Origin: JAUIGE01 sp045106685
GTDB lineage: Bacteria > Bacteroidota > Bacteroidia > J057
Direction: 5' to 3'
Length of the DNA stretch: 19,711 nucleotides
NCBI GenBank assembly: GCA_045106685.1
Contig: JBGCFB010000212.1
Coordinates: forward strand, 1 to 19,711
Shown piece after piece: positions 1 to 7,611 of the stretch (position 1 is its first letter; each line of letters begins with the position of its first letter). A model generated the notes under the pieces. The model made no database searches. It saw only the letters and a program-made list of their open reading frames with translations, and was not told the origin of the DNA. The position numbers and the translations under genes were made by a program.

Positions 1-14
1 TTTATTATCAAAAT

Positions 15-112
15 TGTCATTTCGACTCGCGGAGCTGAGGAGAAATCTTGACTTTATCGACTAATTGGCTAAAAGTCAAGATGTCTCGCCAGCTTCGCGG
101 CTCGACATGACA
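15..112. repeat. Long imperfect intergenic palindrome
   Basis: Arms of about 38 bases (15-52 and 75-112) are reverse complements with only a handful of mismatches, and about 22 bases form the loop. The left arm begins TGTCATTTCGACTCGCGGAG and the right arm ends CGACATGACA. The pattern of GTCATTTCGA followed by GAGAAATCTTGAC resembles dispersed intergenic repeats common in Bacteroidota genomes (recalled from general knowledge, not searched). It lies upstream of the PAP2 gene and could fold into a long RNA hairpin, but there is no T-run on either side that would make it a clear terminator. Confidence 0.8.
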
Positions 113-172
113 ACCCTTTTGGGTTTCGTTAGACAACTTCAGTTAGTCAAAAGCTAATAACCAAACAGTTAT

Positions 173-180
173 TACTTTTG
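173..180 (+). promoter_or_regulatory. Bacteroidota-type -7 promoter box
   Basis: TACTTTTG is an exact match to the Bacteroidota sigma-A -7 consensus TAnnTTTG. It ends four bases before the ATG at 185. Transcription would then start at or just inside the annotated start, giving a leaderless message or favouring the second in-frame ATG at 221. I see no convincing -33 TTTG partner at the expected distance, so the call is moderate. Confidence 0.4.
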
Positions 181-184
181 TGCG

Positions 185-1471
185 ATGCAAAAAACGCCCG
201 CCCAATATCTTCCGCTCGCTATGCGTAGCTATTTGCTCGTATTGGCCAGCGGAATCTTGTTTTTTGGAGGCGCGACCTTGTTTCTGGGTTATGAGGAGAG
301 CTTTTCCTGGCTAAATAGCTTGCACACGCCATTGGGCGACGTACTGATGCCGCACCTTACCCATCTTGGGCAAGGTATTATTGTGGCAGGCCTGGTCGTT
401 TGGCTCATCGGTCGCAAGGACCCCGCCTGGGCGCTGACTTGTTTGCTCACACTCATTATCTTAATTCCGCTAATCGGCCTACTCAAGACACAGGCTTTTG
501 ATGATTGGGACCGTCCATTGCGACTATTGGGAGAGGAAAATATTCATTTTATAGGACTACGGCGCCTCACTGCCAATGCATTTCCTTCCGGTCATAGTGC
601 TGGAGCTGCCGCGAGTCTCATGTTTTTGTTGCCTTTGATTACAAAAAGGGCCTACATCATGGGAGCCATATTGGGGCTGGTGGCGCTTATTGCAAGCTAT
701 TCACGCATCTATATTGGTGTGCACTTTCCTGGCGACGTTGCTGCTGGTTTGTTTATCGGTGGCTTGATTTCATTTATAGGAATCAAATTTTTGTATCCTT
801 TTTTACAAAAACATCAAAGCCGTTTACAGTATCCCATCATTCTAAAATGGCTTGGGATATTTGTGCTTGGAGCTGGCATAGTCAGTTTAGTCAACACCTA
901 TTATCTGGATGGATTGGACCGATTGGATAAGCAGCTTTTTCTTATGCTAAATGGCTGGAATGCTGCCTGGGCCGATCCTATCATGAAATATCTTAGTGCC
1001 ACAAAACCCTGGCTTTGGGTTCCTGCGGCATTGTTGATTGCAGGATATATGAAAGGCGGCTGGAAAATGGCCTTGCAGGTAGGAATTGCCCTTGCCCTTG
1101 CGGTTATCTTTGCAGATCGCGTGAGTGCAGGCATTTTCAAGCCTTGGATTGAGCGTTATAGACCCTGCCAGCCCGAGGCTGGCCTCGGTGAGCTGGTACG
1201 CATCGTGTCGAGTTGCGGTGGCAAATACGGATTCGTTTCATCTCACTCAGCCAACTTCTTTGCAGTCGCAGCGATGACCTTTCTGGCCTTCCCAAAACGC
1301 TGGGTCGCCATCTCGATGTATGGTCTGGCAGCAGCGGTAGCATATAGCCGCATCTACCTCGGTGTGCACTATCCTGGTGACGTATTGGCAGGAGCAGTTG
1401 TTGGGATAATGTGCGGTTATGCTGCCTGGTGGATTCCTGAGCAGCTTGATCTTTTTAAGATCAAGCTATAA
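185..1471 (+). CDS. Twin-domain PAP2 family membrane phosphatase
   Basis: An integral membrane protein of 428 residues with two PAP2 (type 2 phosphatidic acid phosphatase) domains in tandem. Family members hydrolyse phosphate from lipid substrates such as phosphatidic acid, undecaprenyl diphosphate or lipid A; the substrate here cannot be told. Domain 1 shows K101/R110-P111, PSGHS at 134-138 and SRIYIGVHFPGD at 173-184. Domain 2 shows K319 with RP at 326-327, SSHS at 352-355 and SRIYLGVHYPGD at 388-399. Both domains therefore keep the catalytic His pair and Asp. Spacing in domain 2 is the canonical K-x6-RP, but in domain 1 it is K-x8-RP. Many hydrophobic segments surround the motifs. The start at 185 is the longest; ATG 221 is a real alternative given the promoter box at 173-180. 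The last ten codons (LDLFKIKL and stop) lie inside the left hairpin of a repeat element, so the native C-terminus may have been replaced. Confidence 0.9.
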   Translation: MQKTPAQYLPLAMRSYLLVLASGILFFGGATLFLGYEESFSWLNSLHTPLGDVLMPHLTHLGQGIIVAGLVVWLIGRKDPAWALTCLLTLIILIPLIGLLKTQAFDDWDRPLRLLGEENIHFIGLRRLTANAFPSGHSAGAAASLMFLLPLITKRAYIMGAILGLVALIASYSRIYIGVHFPGDVAAGLFIGGLISFIGIKFLYPFLQKHQSRLQYPIILKWLGIFVLGAGIVSLVNTYYLDGLDRLDKQLFLMLNGWNAAWADPIMKYLSATKPWLWVPAALLIAGYMKGGWKMALQVGIALALAVIFADRVSAGIFKPWIERYRPCQPEAGLGELVRIVSSCGGKYGFVSSHSANFFAVAAMTFLAFPKRWVAISMYGLAAAVAYSRIYLGVHYPGDVLAGAVVGIMCGYAAWWIPEQLDLFKIKL

Positions 1472-1566
1472 TGATAATTAAAAGTGCTAAAGCCTCAAGA
1501 ATGTATGAGGGCTTTAGTCCAAAAAACTTGAAACTATTGCCCGGTCCTTTTAAGGCCGGGCGTACT
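1443..1566 (+). repeat. Palindromic repeat family, copy A
   Basis: Three hairpins in a row. First is AGCTTGATCTT/AAGATCAAGCT (1443-1453 with 1457-1467), a perfect 11-bp stem. Second is GCTAAAGCC paired with GGCTTTAGY around 1488-1525. Third is GCCCGGTCCTT paired with AAGGCCGGGC just after the word ACTATTG (about 1539-1563). Copy B at 2183-2305 is nearly identical over its whole length. The copy includes the stop codon of the PAP2 gene, so it may also act in 3'-end formation, although no long T-run follows. Confidence 0.85.
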
Positions 1567-1707
1567 TTAAAGATCAAGCTATAATGAAAAGTGCTAAAGC
1601 TTCAAGAAGGTAATAAGGCTTTAGCCCAAAAAACTCTTTCTTGTAGCTTTAGCGTCTATTCCTTCTACTATTGCCAGGCCATTTATGGCCTGAATAATAA
1701 TATCAGC
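1567..1707 (+). repeat. Palindromic repeat family, partial diverged copy
   Basis: It begins with half of the first hairpin (AAAGATCAAGCTATAATG), then GTGCTAAAGCTTC, AAGGCTTTAGCCCAAAAAACT, ACTATTG and a weaker closing palindrome (CCAGGCCATTTATGGCCTG). The order of parts is the same as in copy A. An open reading frame runs through this copy into the reductase gene behind it, but the sequence is repeat, not conserved protein. Confidence 0.75.
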
Positions 1708-2220
1708 ATGAAAAAAGTAGGCTTTAGCGGAACATGTTACTGGTGCATGGAGGCGATGTTTCAAAGCCTTCGTGGTGTGACAGACGTGGAACAAGGTTGG
1801 ATTTCCACAGCCGCAAAATCAGACCACTTTTTCGAAGGAATCATCGTGCATTTTGAACCCAGTATCATTTCTTTAGATACGCTGGTTGAAGTCCATCTTC
1901 ATACGCACAAAAGCACTTCCAATCACAGCATGCGCGATAAGTACCCCAGCGCAGTGTATGCGTTTTCGGATGAGTATATGGATTCTATTCGCTTGATTAT
2001 GAGTGAGTTGCAAAAGGAGTTTGCTGACCCGATCATTACGACGGTTGAGCCTTTTGGCGCATTTAAGCGCTCGGACGAAGACATGCAGAATTATTATTAT
2101 AGCCGTCCGGAAAAGCCTTTTTGTGTCAATATTATTGAACCAAAGCTTCGCGCGCTTTTGGAGCGCTTTGGCGGTGATGTTGTGCTTGATCTTAAAAGAT
2201 CAAGCAATAATGATAGTTAG
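1708..2220 (+). CDS. msrA: Atypical MsrA-type peptide-methionine sulfoxide reductase
   Basis: About 170 residues, cytoplasmic by the lack of a signal peptide. MsrA enzymes reduce methionine-S-sulfoxide in proteins through an active-site cysteine. The N-terminus carries GTCYWCME (residues 8-15), matching the MsrA hallmark GCFWCxE with Thr in place of the second Gly. The catalytic Cys10 and the Tyr-Trp methyl pocket are kept. A Glu aligned with the family's active-site Glu sits in FEGIIVHFEP, and KYPSAVY matches the usual QYRSAIY. The His-rich stretch HLHTHKSTSNHSMR replaces the usual HDPTTLNRQGND and is about two residues shorter, so the standard active-site Asp is not where expected. I recall a Bacteroidota subfamily with this HSMR-type signature. 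The start at ATG 1708 is chosen because the in-frame extension back to 1591 is pure repeat sequence. The last codons and stop lie in repeat copy B. Confidence 0.8.
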   Translation: MKKVGFSGTCYWCMEAMFQSLRGVTDVEQGWISTAAKSDHFFEGIIVHFEPSIISLDTLVEVHLHTHKSTSNHSMRDKYPSAVYAFSDEYMDSIRLIMSELQKEFADPIITTVEPFGAFKRSDEDMQNYYYSRPEKPFCVNIIEPKLRALLERFGGDVVLDLKRSSNNDS

Positions 2221-2305
2221 AGGTGCTAAAGCCTCAAGAATGTATGAGGGCTTTAGCCCAAAAAGCTTGAAACTATTGCCCGGTCTTTTAAGGCCGGGCG
2301 TGCTA
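2183..2305 (+). repeat. Palindromic repeat family, copy B
   Basis: Near-duplicate of copy A at 1443-1566. The first hairpin is TGCTTGATCTT (2183-2193) with AAGATCAAGCA (2196-2206). Compared with copy A the outermost pair has changed from A-T to T-A on both arms, a compensated change. It then contains GGTGCTAAAGCCTCAAG, GAGGGCTTTAGCCC, ACTATTG and CCCGGTCTTTTAAGGCCGGG in the same order. It covers the 3' end and stop codon of the reductase gene. Confidence 0.85.
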
Positions 2306-2381
2306 AAGCCTCAAGAAAATGTGAAGGCTTTAGCCTCTAAAACTTAACACTTTAGCCCGGTCTTTTAAGGCCGGACGTTCT
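2299..2381 (+). repeat. Palindromic repeat family, shortened copy
   Basis: A further unit directly after copy B: GTGCTAAAGCCTC, GAAGGCTTTAGCCTC, then CACTTTAGCCCGG (in place of CACTATTGCCCGG) and TCTTTTAAGGCCGGAC. The first GATCAAG hairpin is missing. From about 2386 to 2420 follows a degenerate run of GTATCAAG/GATCAAG words, which I note but cannot classify. Confidence 0.75.
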
Positions 2382-2441
2382 TAAAAATAGAGTATCAAGG
2401 ATCAAGCAGCGAGTATCAAGTAATTAAAGACCAAGGCGCCT

Positions 2442-5400
2442 TTAATCCCCCACCACAGCACAAGGCAACTTATACACCTTGCGCTTGCTCTCCGGATCGA
2501 CTATTTCAACCAGAACTATATAAGCACCTACCGAAGCCTTCGCTCCACGGTCTGTGCTTCCATCCCAGGTGAAAAAGCCAGAATCATTACCGAGAAGGCT
2601 GTTTTCAGCAATGCGCTTCACGAGTCGCCCTTCAAGATCATACACCGATACACGTGCATTTCCTCCGATAAAATCGAGGTCGTATTGAATGGTAAGGACA
2701 TCGTCACGACTATCGCCGTCAGGCGAAATCAGGTTGAAGAGCAAGCTTACTTCACTCGCATCTTCGTTTGGTTGTATGCGCTGCGAATTCTCATATCCAG
2801 GTGTGGCAAAGCCCACGGTCGATGCCGCAGAATGCCAATTTCCAGGGTCCTGGCTTAGGCCTTGTGTGGAAAGCCGCTCCAGCGAAACACCGTTCTTATT
2901 GACAAGAGTAGCAAAATGATAATCATCCAGATATTCGAAGCGATCAAGAACCAGCGGCGTTAAATCGATGATGGTCTGCAATACCACCACACCACGTGTG
3001 TCATCATAGGTGGGGAAACTTCTCATATTCAAAAAACGCGCGTTTGCTGGCGGGTTGTAGGTCTCTTGTTGGAAGTCAACATTGCTCGTCAGACATACGA
3101 TTTCACCGGGTAATAACAAGGTGCTTGCGGTGCTAAGTGGGTCCGTATTAAAAATCGTATCGATTCCTTCCAGGCCTTCACCAATTTCCATTTTTGATAA
3201 GTCCAGAATATTATCGCTCACATTGATTATTTCGACAAAATCTGCTCCTCCTGTGTATGGATTAAAGAGAATTTCATTGATTAAGACATCGCCTTCCAAA
3301 GCATTGACCGGCGTTCCCAGCGTCACATCTCCGCTCACCGCATTACCAAAACAATCCTCTATGGAGGTGTAGGAAAGCGTGTAAGCTTTTCCAGGAATAA
3401 GTTGGCTGCCAAATGTTAAGGTGATGGTGCTATTCGCATTTGAAAAGCTAATAGCATCAGGATTTCCGATGGACTCCAGATCAAATGAAGTTGTAGATAT
3501 ACTTGCTGGTTGTAAGACTTTCGAAAAGTTAAGCGTAAAGCTGCGCATGTCTGGCTCGGAACCAACGTTCATGAGAGTAGGGCTAACATCGTCACTGAGG
3601 AGACCTTTTATACTATTTTCGAACCCAGGTGTGCCACCAGCAGGAAATTCAGAGGCGCGCCAATTAGCAGCAATATTACAGGCGAAAAAGTCTGGATCGA
3701 TGCGTTCCAGCGTCCAGCCACCTTGCGCTTTTTCTGTGTTTTGGTACCAAAGAAAATTATAGGCTATTGCATTCACTACAGATCCGTTAGCCGATTTTAG
3801 AATAACAGAATCACCCGCATTGTTCAAGCCAGGAAAGCCACTGATTCCCAGCACATTACCAAAGCTTGTATACAAGTCTTTTGCGTCTTCAGGGCAAAGA
3901 ATCAGGTATTCATTTGGCAACAAAATAAATGGAGGTAATGTGCCCGCGCTACGACCATCACTAAGGCTCCAGTTATTAAGATCAAAGGCTTTGTCTGACC
4001 GATTAAATATCTCTACAAATTCTGCTTCTGGGAGTCCAACCTGAGGAGCAAAATCTGGGAAAATCTCATTAATGATAAGGTCTCCTTCCTGAGGTAGTGG
4101 AGAACGTAGTACCGAGTCGATGGCGCTGCTTTGCATCACATTACCACGACAGTCGGCCATACGACTGGCTGTTACCTGAATGATTTGCCCTTCTGGAAGC
4201 GGAGCCGAAAGCACCAGTTCCACACATTCAAAATCAGGCATAACGGGAATCGCCGTCTGAATAGAAACCGAGGTCCCCAAACTGAAGTTGCCAGGATCAG
4301 AAGCAAATGCTGCGTCCAGGCCTTCATCAAAACAGAGTAGAATAGTGTCAGGTGATACAAGCGTCGTGGTTAGAAGGATTGGAGCATCTGTGTCGATCAA
4401 TCCTGCAAGGCTGTTGCTCTGGCCAGGGGTGCCACCTTGCGTATTGGCCGATGCAGCCCAGTTTGCAATTGGCGCACAATTGCGATTATTCGCATCGATC
4501 ATTTCGAGGGACCAGCCGCCGTCTTCTTTGTTTTCGTCACGGTACCAATCGGCATCATAGTCCAGACTGTCGAGGAGTTCTCCACTCAAGTCACGTAAGC
4601 CCAGATTGTCGCCACTATTTACAAGTGAGGTCCACGGCAAGAGCCCTAGGACATCGCCAAATGATTCGAAGCTGGTTTCAGCCCCCTGTGCAACGAGTAA
4701 GAGATACGTTCCTGGTTCAAAGGTGAAAGCTGGTAATTGGGTAGTAACTGTTCCATTAGTAAAGGTCCAATCTTCAGTAGAAAATGTTTTTGTACTGCGA
4801 TTAAATAGTTCCACATATTCGACCTCTGGAAGGCCTACTGCTGGAAAAGGATCAGCCATTATTTCATGAATAATGACATCGCCAGCTTGAGGTTCATCTG
4901 GAATGAAAAAGAAGAAATCCAGCGTATCCGGATCACTGGCAATGTTGCCGAGCGTATCTTCTTGATTGCTTATTACGATTTTGTAAGCAGTGTTTTGGGT
5001 GAAAGGTGTGGCAAAGCTCAGGTTAATGATATTGCTGCGGCCAGGCCCAGTAGGGCTTGCTGTAGCTGGAATGATATTTCCTGGAAGAAGACTAAAATTC
5101 GAAACGTCGCTGGCAGGAGCTGTAGCAAGTGGTTCTGATAGCTCCACGGTAATATTCGTAAAGTCAACGACCGAAACCGAAACCGCCGAAGGCGCTTCAG
5201 AGTCTACCATTGGAGGACCAACATAGAAATCATCAAAAAAGAAATCTGCATTTCGGGTGGAGCTATGTTTAACCCAAAGTCCAAACCAACTGCTATTCGC
5301 ATATTTGTCATCAAAGGCGTTTCCCTGAAGTTCCCAAACGCCGTTTTTGTCAGTGTCAATATCCAGTTGCCAGTTACCACTGCCGTCGCGGCGAACGCGA

Positions 5401-5861
5401 TATAGCAAGTCGATCCGCGAACCGATTGTGCCATCTGTTCCTCTAATGAGCAAGGTGTCGGTCGCTCCATCCTGGCGATACAATTCCACTGCATCATTGG
5501 AGCCGCTTTCCCCCAGCAAAAGAAAATATCCCGTGATGTCGCTCTCTAAGTCCTGCTGATCAGCAGTAAGATATATGCGTATTCGATTTGATGTACTAGG
5601 ACCACCTGAAGTATAGCGTATGGTTCCGGTCCACTCGGTATTTGCTACGAGATTTTGAGGAGAAGTAAGATGGATTTCATCGCTTTGTGCCTGGCCGTTC
5701 GTCTGAAGTTCACCTTGAGCGTTCACCTGCCATAAGGCTGTCTCGCCGCTCCAGGTAGGGTTATTGGCGATATCTCCGTCCGAAAAATCATCTGTCAACT
5801 GGCCTATAGACGCATTTAGCCCCAGGGCTATTAGCATCCAAAGAAAAATAAGAATACGCAT
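2442..5861 (-). CDS. Secreted lamin-tail-domain / Ig-like surface protein
   Basis: About 1139 residues beginning with a clear signal peptide (MRILIFLWMLIALGLNASIG, cut near the following Gln). The ATG at 5861 is preferred to a TTG seven codons upstream. In the mature protein, residues about 22-218 form a beta-sandwich of the LamG/sugar-binding kind ending FFDDFYVGPP. Three tandem pairs follow, each of a Big_5-like Ig domain (opening with Asp-x-x-x-P: SEAPS, TDAPI, DVSPT) and a lamin tail domain (GDVIIHEIM, GDLIINEIF, GDVLINEIL; each with EYVELFNRS-like strands, a GGWSLE/GGWTLE motif in the first two, and TPG near the end). The last 100 residues (SPDGDSRDD ... VYDLEGRLVKRI ... WDGSTDRG ... GAYIVLVE) look like a FlgD-Ig/gliding-motility C-terminal fold, and may serve T9SS type B sorting; this is inference. 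Lamin-tail domains in bacteria sit in exported nucleases and adhesins; no nuclease domain is visible here. Transcribed alone, divergently from the GldM-like gene. Confidence 0.85.
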   Translation of the reverse strand: MRILIFLWMLIALGLNASIGQLTDDFSDGDIANNPTWSGETALWQVNAQGELQTNGQAQSDEIHLTSPQNLVANTEWTGTIRYTSGGPSTSNRIRIYLTADQQDLESDITGYFLLLGESGSNDAVELYRQDGATDTLLIRGTDGTIGSRIDLLYRVRRDGSGNWQLDIDTDKNGVWELQGNAFDDKYANSSWFGLWVKHSSTRNADFFFDDFYVGPPMVDSEAPSAVSVSVVDFTNITVELSEPLATAPASDVSNFSLLPGNIIPATASPTGPGRSNIINLSFATPFTQNTAYKIVISNQEDTLGNIASDPDTLDFFFFIPDEPQAGDVIIHEIMADPFPAVGLPEVEYVELFNRSTKTFSTEDWTFTNGTVTTQLPAFTFEPGTYLLLVAQGAETSFESFGDVLGLLPWTSLVNSGDNLGLRDLSGELLDSLDYDADWYRDENKEDGGWSLEMIDANNRNCAPIANWAASANTQGGTPGQSNSLAGLIDTDAPILLTTTLVSPDTILLCFDEGLDAAFASDPGNFSLGTSVSIQTAIPVMPDFECVELVLSAPLPEGQIIQVTASRMADCRGNVMQSSAIDSVLRSPLPQEGDLIINEIFPDFAPQVGLPEAEFVEIFNRSDKAFDLNNWSLSDGRSAGTLPPFILLPNEYLILCPEDAKDLYTSFGNVLGISGFPGLNNAGDSVILKSANGSVVNAIAYNFLWYQNTEKAQGGWTLERIDPDFFACNIAANWRASEFPAGGTPGFENSIKGLLSDDVSPTLMNVGSEPDMRSFTLNFSKVLQPASISTTSFDLESIGNPDAISFSNANSTITLTFGSQLIPGKAYTLSYTSIEDCFGNAVSGDVTLGTPVNALEGDVLINEILFNPYTGGADFVEIINVSDNILDLSKMEIGEGLEGIDTIFNTDPLSTASTLLLPGEIVCLTSNVDFQQETYNPPANARFLNMRSFPTYDDTRGVVVLQTIIDLTPLVLDRFEYLDDYHFATLVNKNGVSLERLSTQGLSQDPGNWHSAASTVGFATPGYENSQRIQPNEDASEVSLLFNLISPDGDSRDDVLTIQYDLDFIGGNARVSVYDLEGRLVKRIAENSLLGNDSGFFTWDGSTDRGAKASVGAYIVLVEIVDPESKRKVYKLPCAVVGD

Positions 5862-5929
5862 GCCCTGAAAGTAGTACACCAAAGTGAATTGTGCTAAACA
5901 TTAAGCAGAAACACTACAATTTTTTATTG

Positions 5930-6010
5930 AACGATGAACAATTTGATAATTTGAAAGCTAGCTACCTATCATAATGGCGCTTAATCGTTAATTGTGAATC
6001 GTCCATTGTT
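5930..6010. repeat. Inverted repeat with short tandem 14-mers
   Basis: ACGATGAACAATT (5931-5943) pairs with AATTGTGAATCGT (5990-6002), 11 of 13 positions matching. The right side also reads as two imperfect 14-base tandem units (AATCGTTAATTGTG, AATCGTCCATTGTT at about 5984-6010). It occupies the divergent promoter region between the lamin-tail gene and the GldM-like gene, so it may affect expression of both, but no operator can be named. Confidence 0.55.
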
Positions 6011-6067
6011 ACGATTGCTTAGCTCTACTGGAAATTTCATACATTCGCAATTGTGGAAATTCCGTGT

Positions 6068-7603
6068 ATGTCTCGAACCGCTAACTTGCTCCTGGTATTG
6101 ACGGTCTGTTTATTTGTAACTGCTTGCCAGCAAGCCAGTACAGATGAGGCTGTTTTGGAGCGCGCAAGTGCACAGTTATCCGCTGCAAATAGCTGGACGA
6201 CAAGAGCATCATTGGAGCTTACCCAAAGTCTTCGCGATTCCCTATTTCAATACAACGATAGTCTGGGGCAGCTGGAGAAATTACGCATTACAGAGAAGCA
6301 GATTCGCGAGGCTCTTGATCGCCTGGAGACTGATATGTTGATTTTGGATAGGGTAGTGGATGGTAAAAAAGATCAAGATGAAAAGTCTACGATTCTTGCC
6401 TATTGGGAAAATGATAACCGCCTTGACAAACTGTCCAATCTTTGGTCTTCATCTTTTGAGCTTTTGTTAGAAGGAAAAAGTGACAGTACAAATCGATTTT
6501 CCTCCAATGATCCGGCATATTGGCAATCGCTTATAGCACATCCGCGAGCAAAGTATCAGCAAACAGTTTTGCAAGGTGCAGCGCTTGATCTGAATGTTGC
6601 CTATCTAAACTGGCTGGAAGCACTAAGACAATCCTATGATTTGCCTCCTTACCCTGAGCATCGTTTGAAGCTTGTGATCGCACCCCATTCTCGCGACCTA
6701 AGTGCTGGAGCCTATTTTGATGCCGACGCCTGGATAAGCAGTGTGATTAATATTCCAAACCTTGATTACGATGGAACGGGCGTGAGTATGGATTCTGCAT
6801 GGATGTATGAAGCCAGGGTTCATGTGCTTGCCGGAGAAGATACGCTGCGAAATAGGTCTTCCTGGATGCAGCCTTTTGAAGTGAATACACGCTTTTTTAA
6901 AGCAGATGGAGAAGAACGCCAGTTTCAAATAAAAGATAGCTTTAAGGTCTCTCGTCCTGCGGTTCGCTGGTATGGTCAGCGCCCGCGATACCGCAATTGC
7001 GCGCATCGTTTTCGTGTTGAGGTGCTGCGTTTGGGCAGCGACTTTATTCCCTCTTTTGAGATATCAGATGGCGAAATTGTCGCGGACCAGGATAGTGCAA
7101 TATTCCTATTGCGTCCTGGTGGATCAGAGGTTCGGGTTGATGTTTTTCAGGAAGGTACCGATCGGTCAGTCCTTTTGGATACCTTTCGGTTTGACTGCGT
7201 TGGCCCTCCGATGCCGCATTTTGTGTTGTTGGTAAATGGGCAACCGTACGATGGCTTCGCATCGATTCCGAAGCGCTCTCGTCTGGTCTTGCAACTGTTG
7301 GGAGACCCGGAATTTGCGAGCAAATATCCTGAAGATGCGCGGTATGCTATTGAAAAGGTGGAGGTGCTTATTCAGCAAAAACCGGATGATCCTCCAAGGT
7401 CGATTTTGGCCTTTAGCGGCCGTGGCCGTTCTGGTAGTCAGGGAGTACCTATTATGCTCGACCAGTCGCCTGTTCCACTTCCTCCTGGAACGCTTCTTCA
7501 CATCAGAGCGGAAGGTATCTCTCGTAGGAATTATAAAGGTGATTTTTATAAAGAATCGCGCTTTACGGAGCGTGGGCGTAGTTTGTCTGTTGTTTTGAGG
7601 TAG
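6068..7603 (+). CDS. GldM/PorM-like lipoprotein, stand-alone
   Basis: 511 residues from ATG 6068; a GTG five codons upstream gives no better start. The N-terminus is a lipoprotein signal with lipobox LFVTAC, predicting lipid attachment at Cys20. Residues about 25-185 are mostly helical with coiled-coil character. Then come about three beta-rich modules: LKLVIAPHSRDLSAGAYFDADAWIS-type strands near 205-225, a middle module with VSRPAVRWYGQRPRYRN near 305-320, and a final one starting FRFDCVGPPMPHF near 385. This order, the length (F. johnsoniae GldM is about 510 residues) and the F-R-V-x-x-x-P-x-P junction all recall GldM/PorM, the periplasmic shaft of the T9SS motor. Real GldM is anchored by one transmembrane helix that contacts GldL; here that helix is replaced by a lipobox, and gldK, gldL and gldN are not adjacent. 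It is therefore a paralogue or distant relative, not the core component. Family assignment is by eye and needs a profile search. Confidence 0.65.
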   Translation: MSRTANLLLVLTVCLFVTACQQASTDEAVLERASAQLSAANSWTTRASLELTQSLRDSLFQYNDSLGQLEKLRITEKQIREALDRLETDMLILDRVVDGKKDQDEKSTILAYWENDNRLDKLSNLWSSSFELLLEGKSDSTNRFSSNDPAYWQSLIAHPRAKYQQTVLQGAALDLNVAYLNWLEALRQSYDLPPYPEHRLKLVIAPHSRDLSAGAYFDADAWISSVINIPNLDYDGTGVSMDSAWMYEARVHVLAGEDTLRNRSSWMQPFEVNTRFFKADGEERQFQIKDSFKVSRPAVRWYGQRPRYRNCAHRFRVEVLRLGSDFIPSFEISDGEIVADQDSAIFLLRPGGSEVRVDVFQEGTDRSVLLDTFRFDCVGPPMPHFVLLVNGQPYDGFASIPKRSRLVLQLLGDPEFASKYPEDARYAIEKVEVLIQQKPDDPPRSILAFSGRGRSGSQGVPIMLDQSPVPLPPGTLLHIRAEGISRRNYKGDFYKESRFTERGRSLSVVLR

Positions 7604-7611
7604 GGAATTAA

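Noticed and set aside
1591..1707. In-frame N-terminal extension of the reductase
   Set aside because: It is translated repeat sequence; MsrA homology begins at the ATG at 1708.
2003..2347. 114-codon plus-strand frame
   Set aside because: It overlaps the reductase in another frame and continues into the repeat copies; no protein-like conservation.
1443..2381. Integron attC sites around the reductase gene
   Set aside because: The palindromic repeats flank a gene as attC would, but the R'/R'' core sequences and an integrase are missing.
6041..6048. TACATTCG as promoter of the GldM-like gene
   Set aside because: One mismatch to TAnnTTTG and no convincing -33 partner; too weak to list as a feature.
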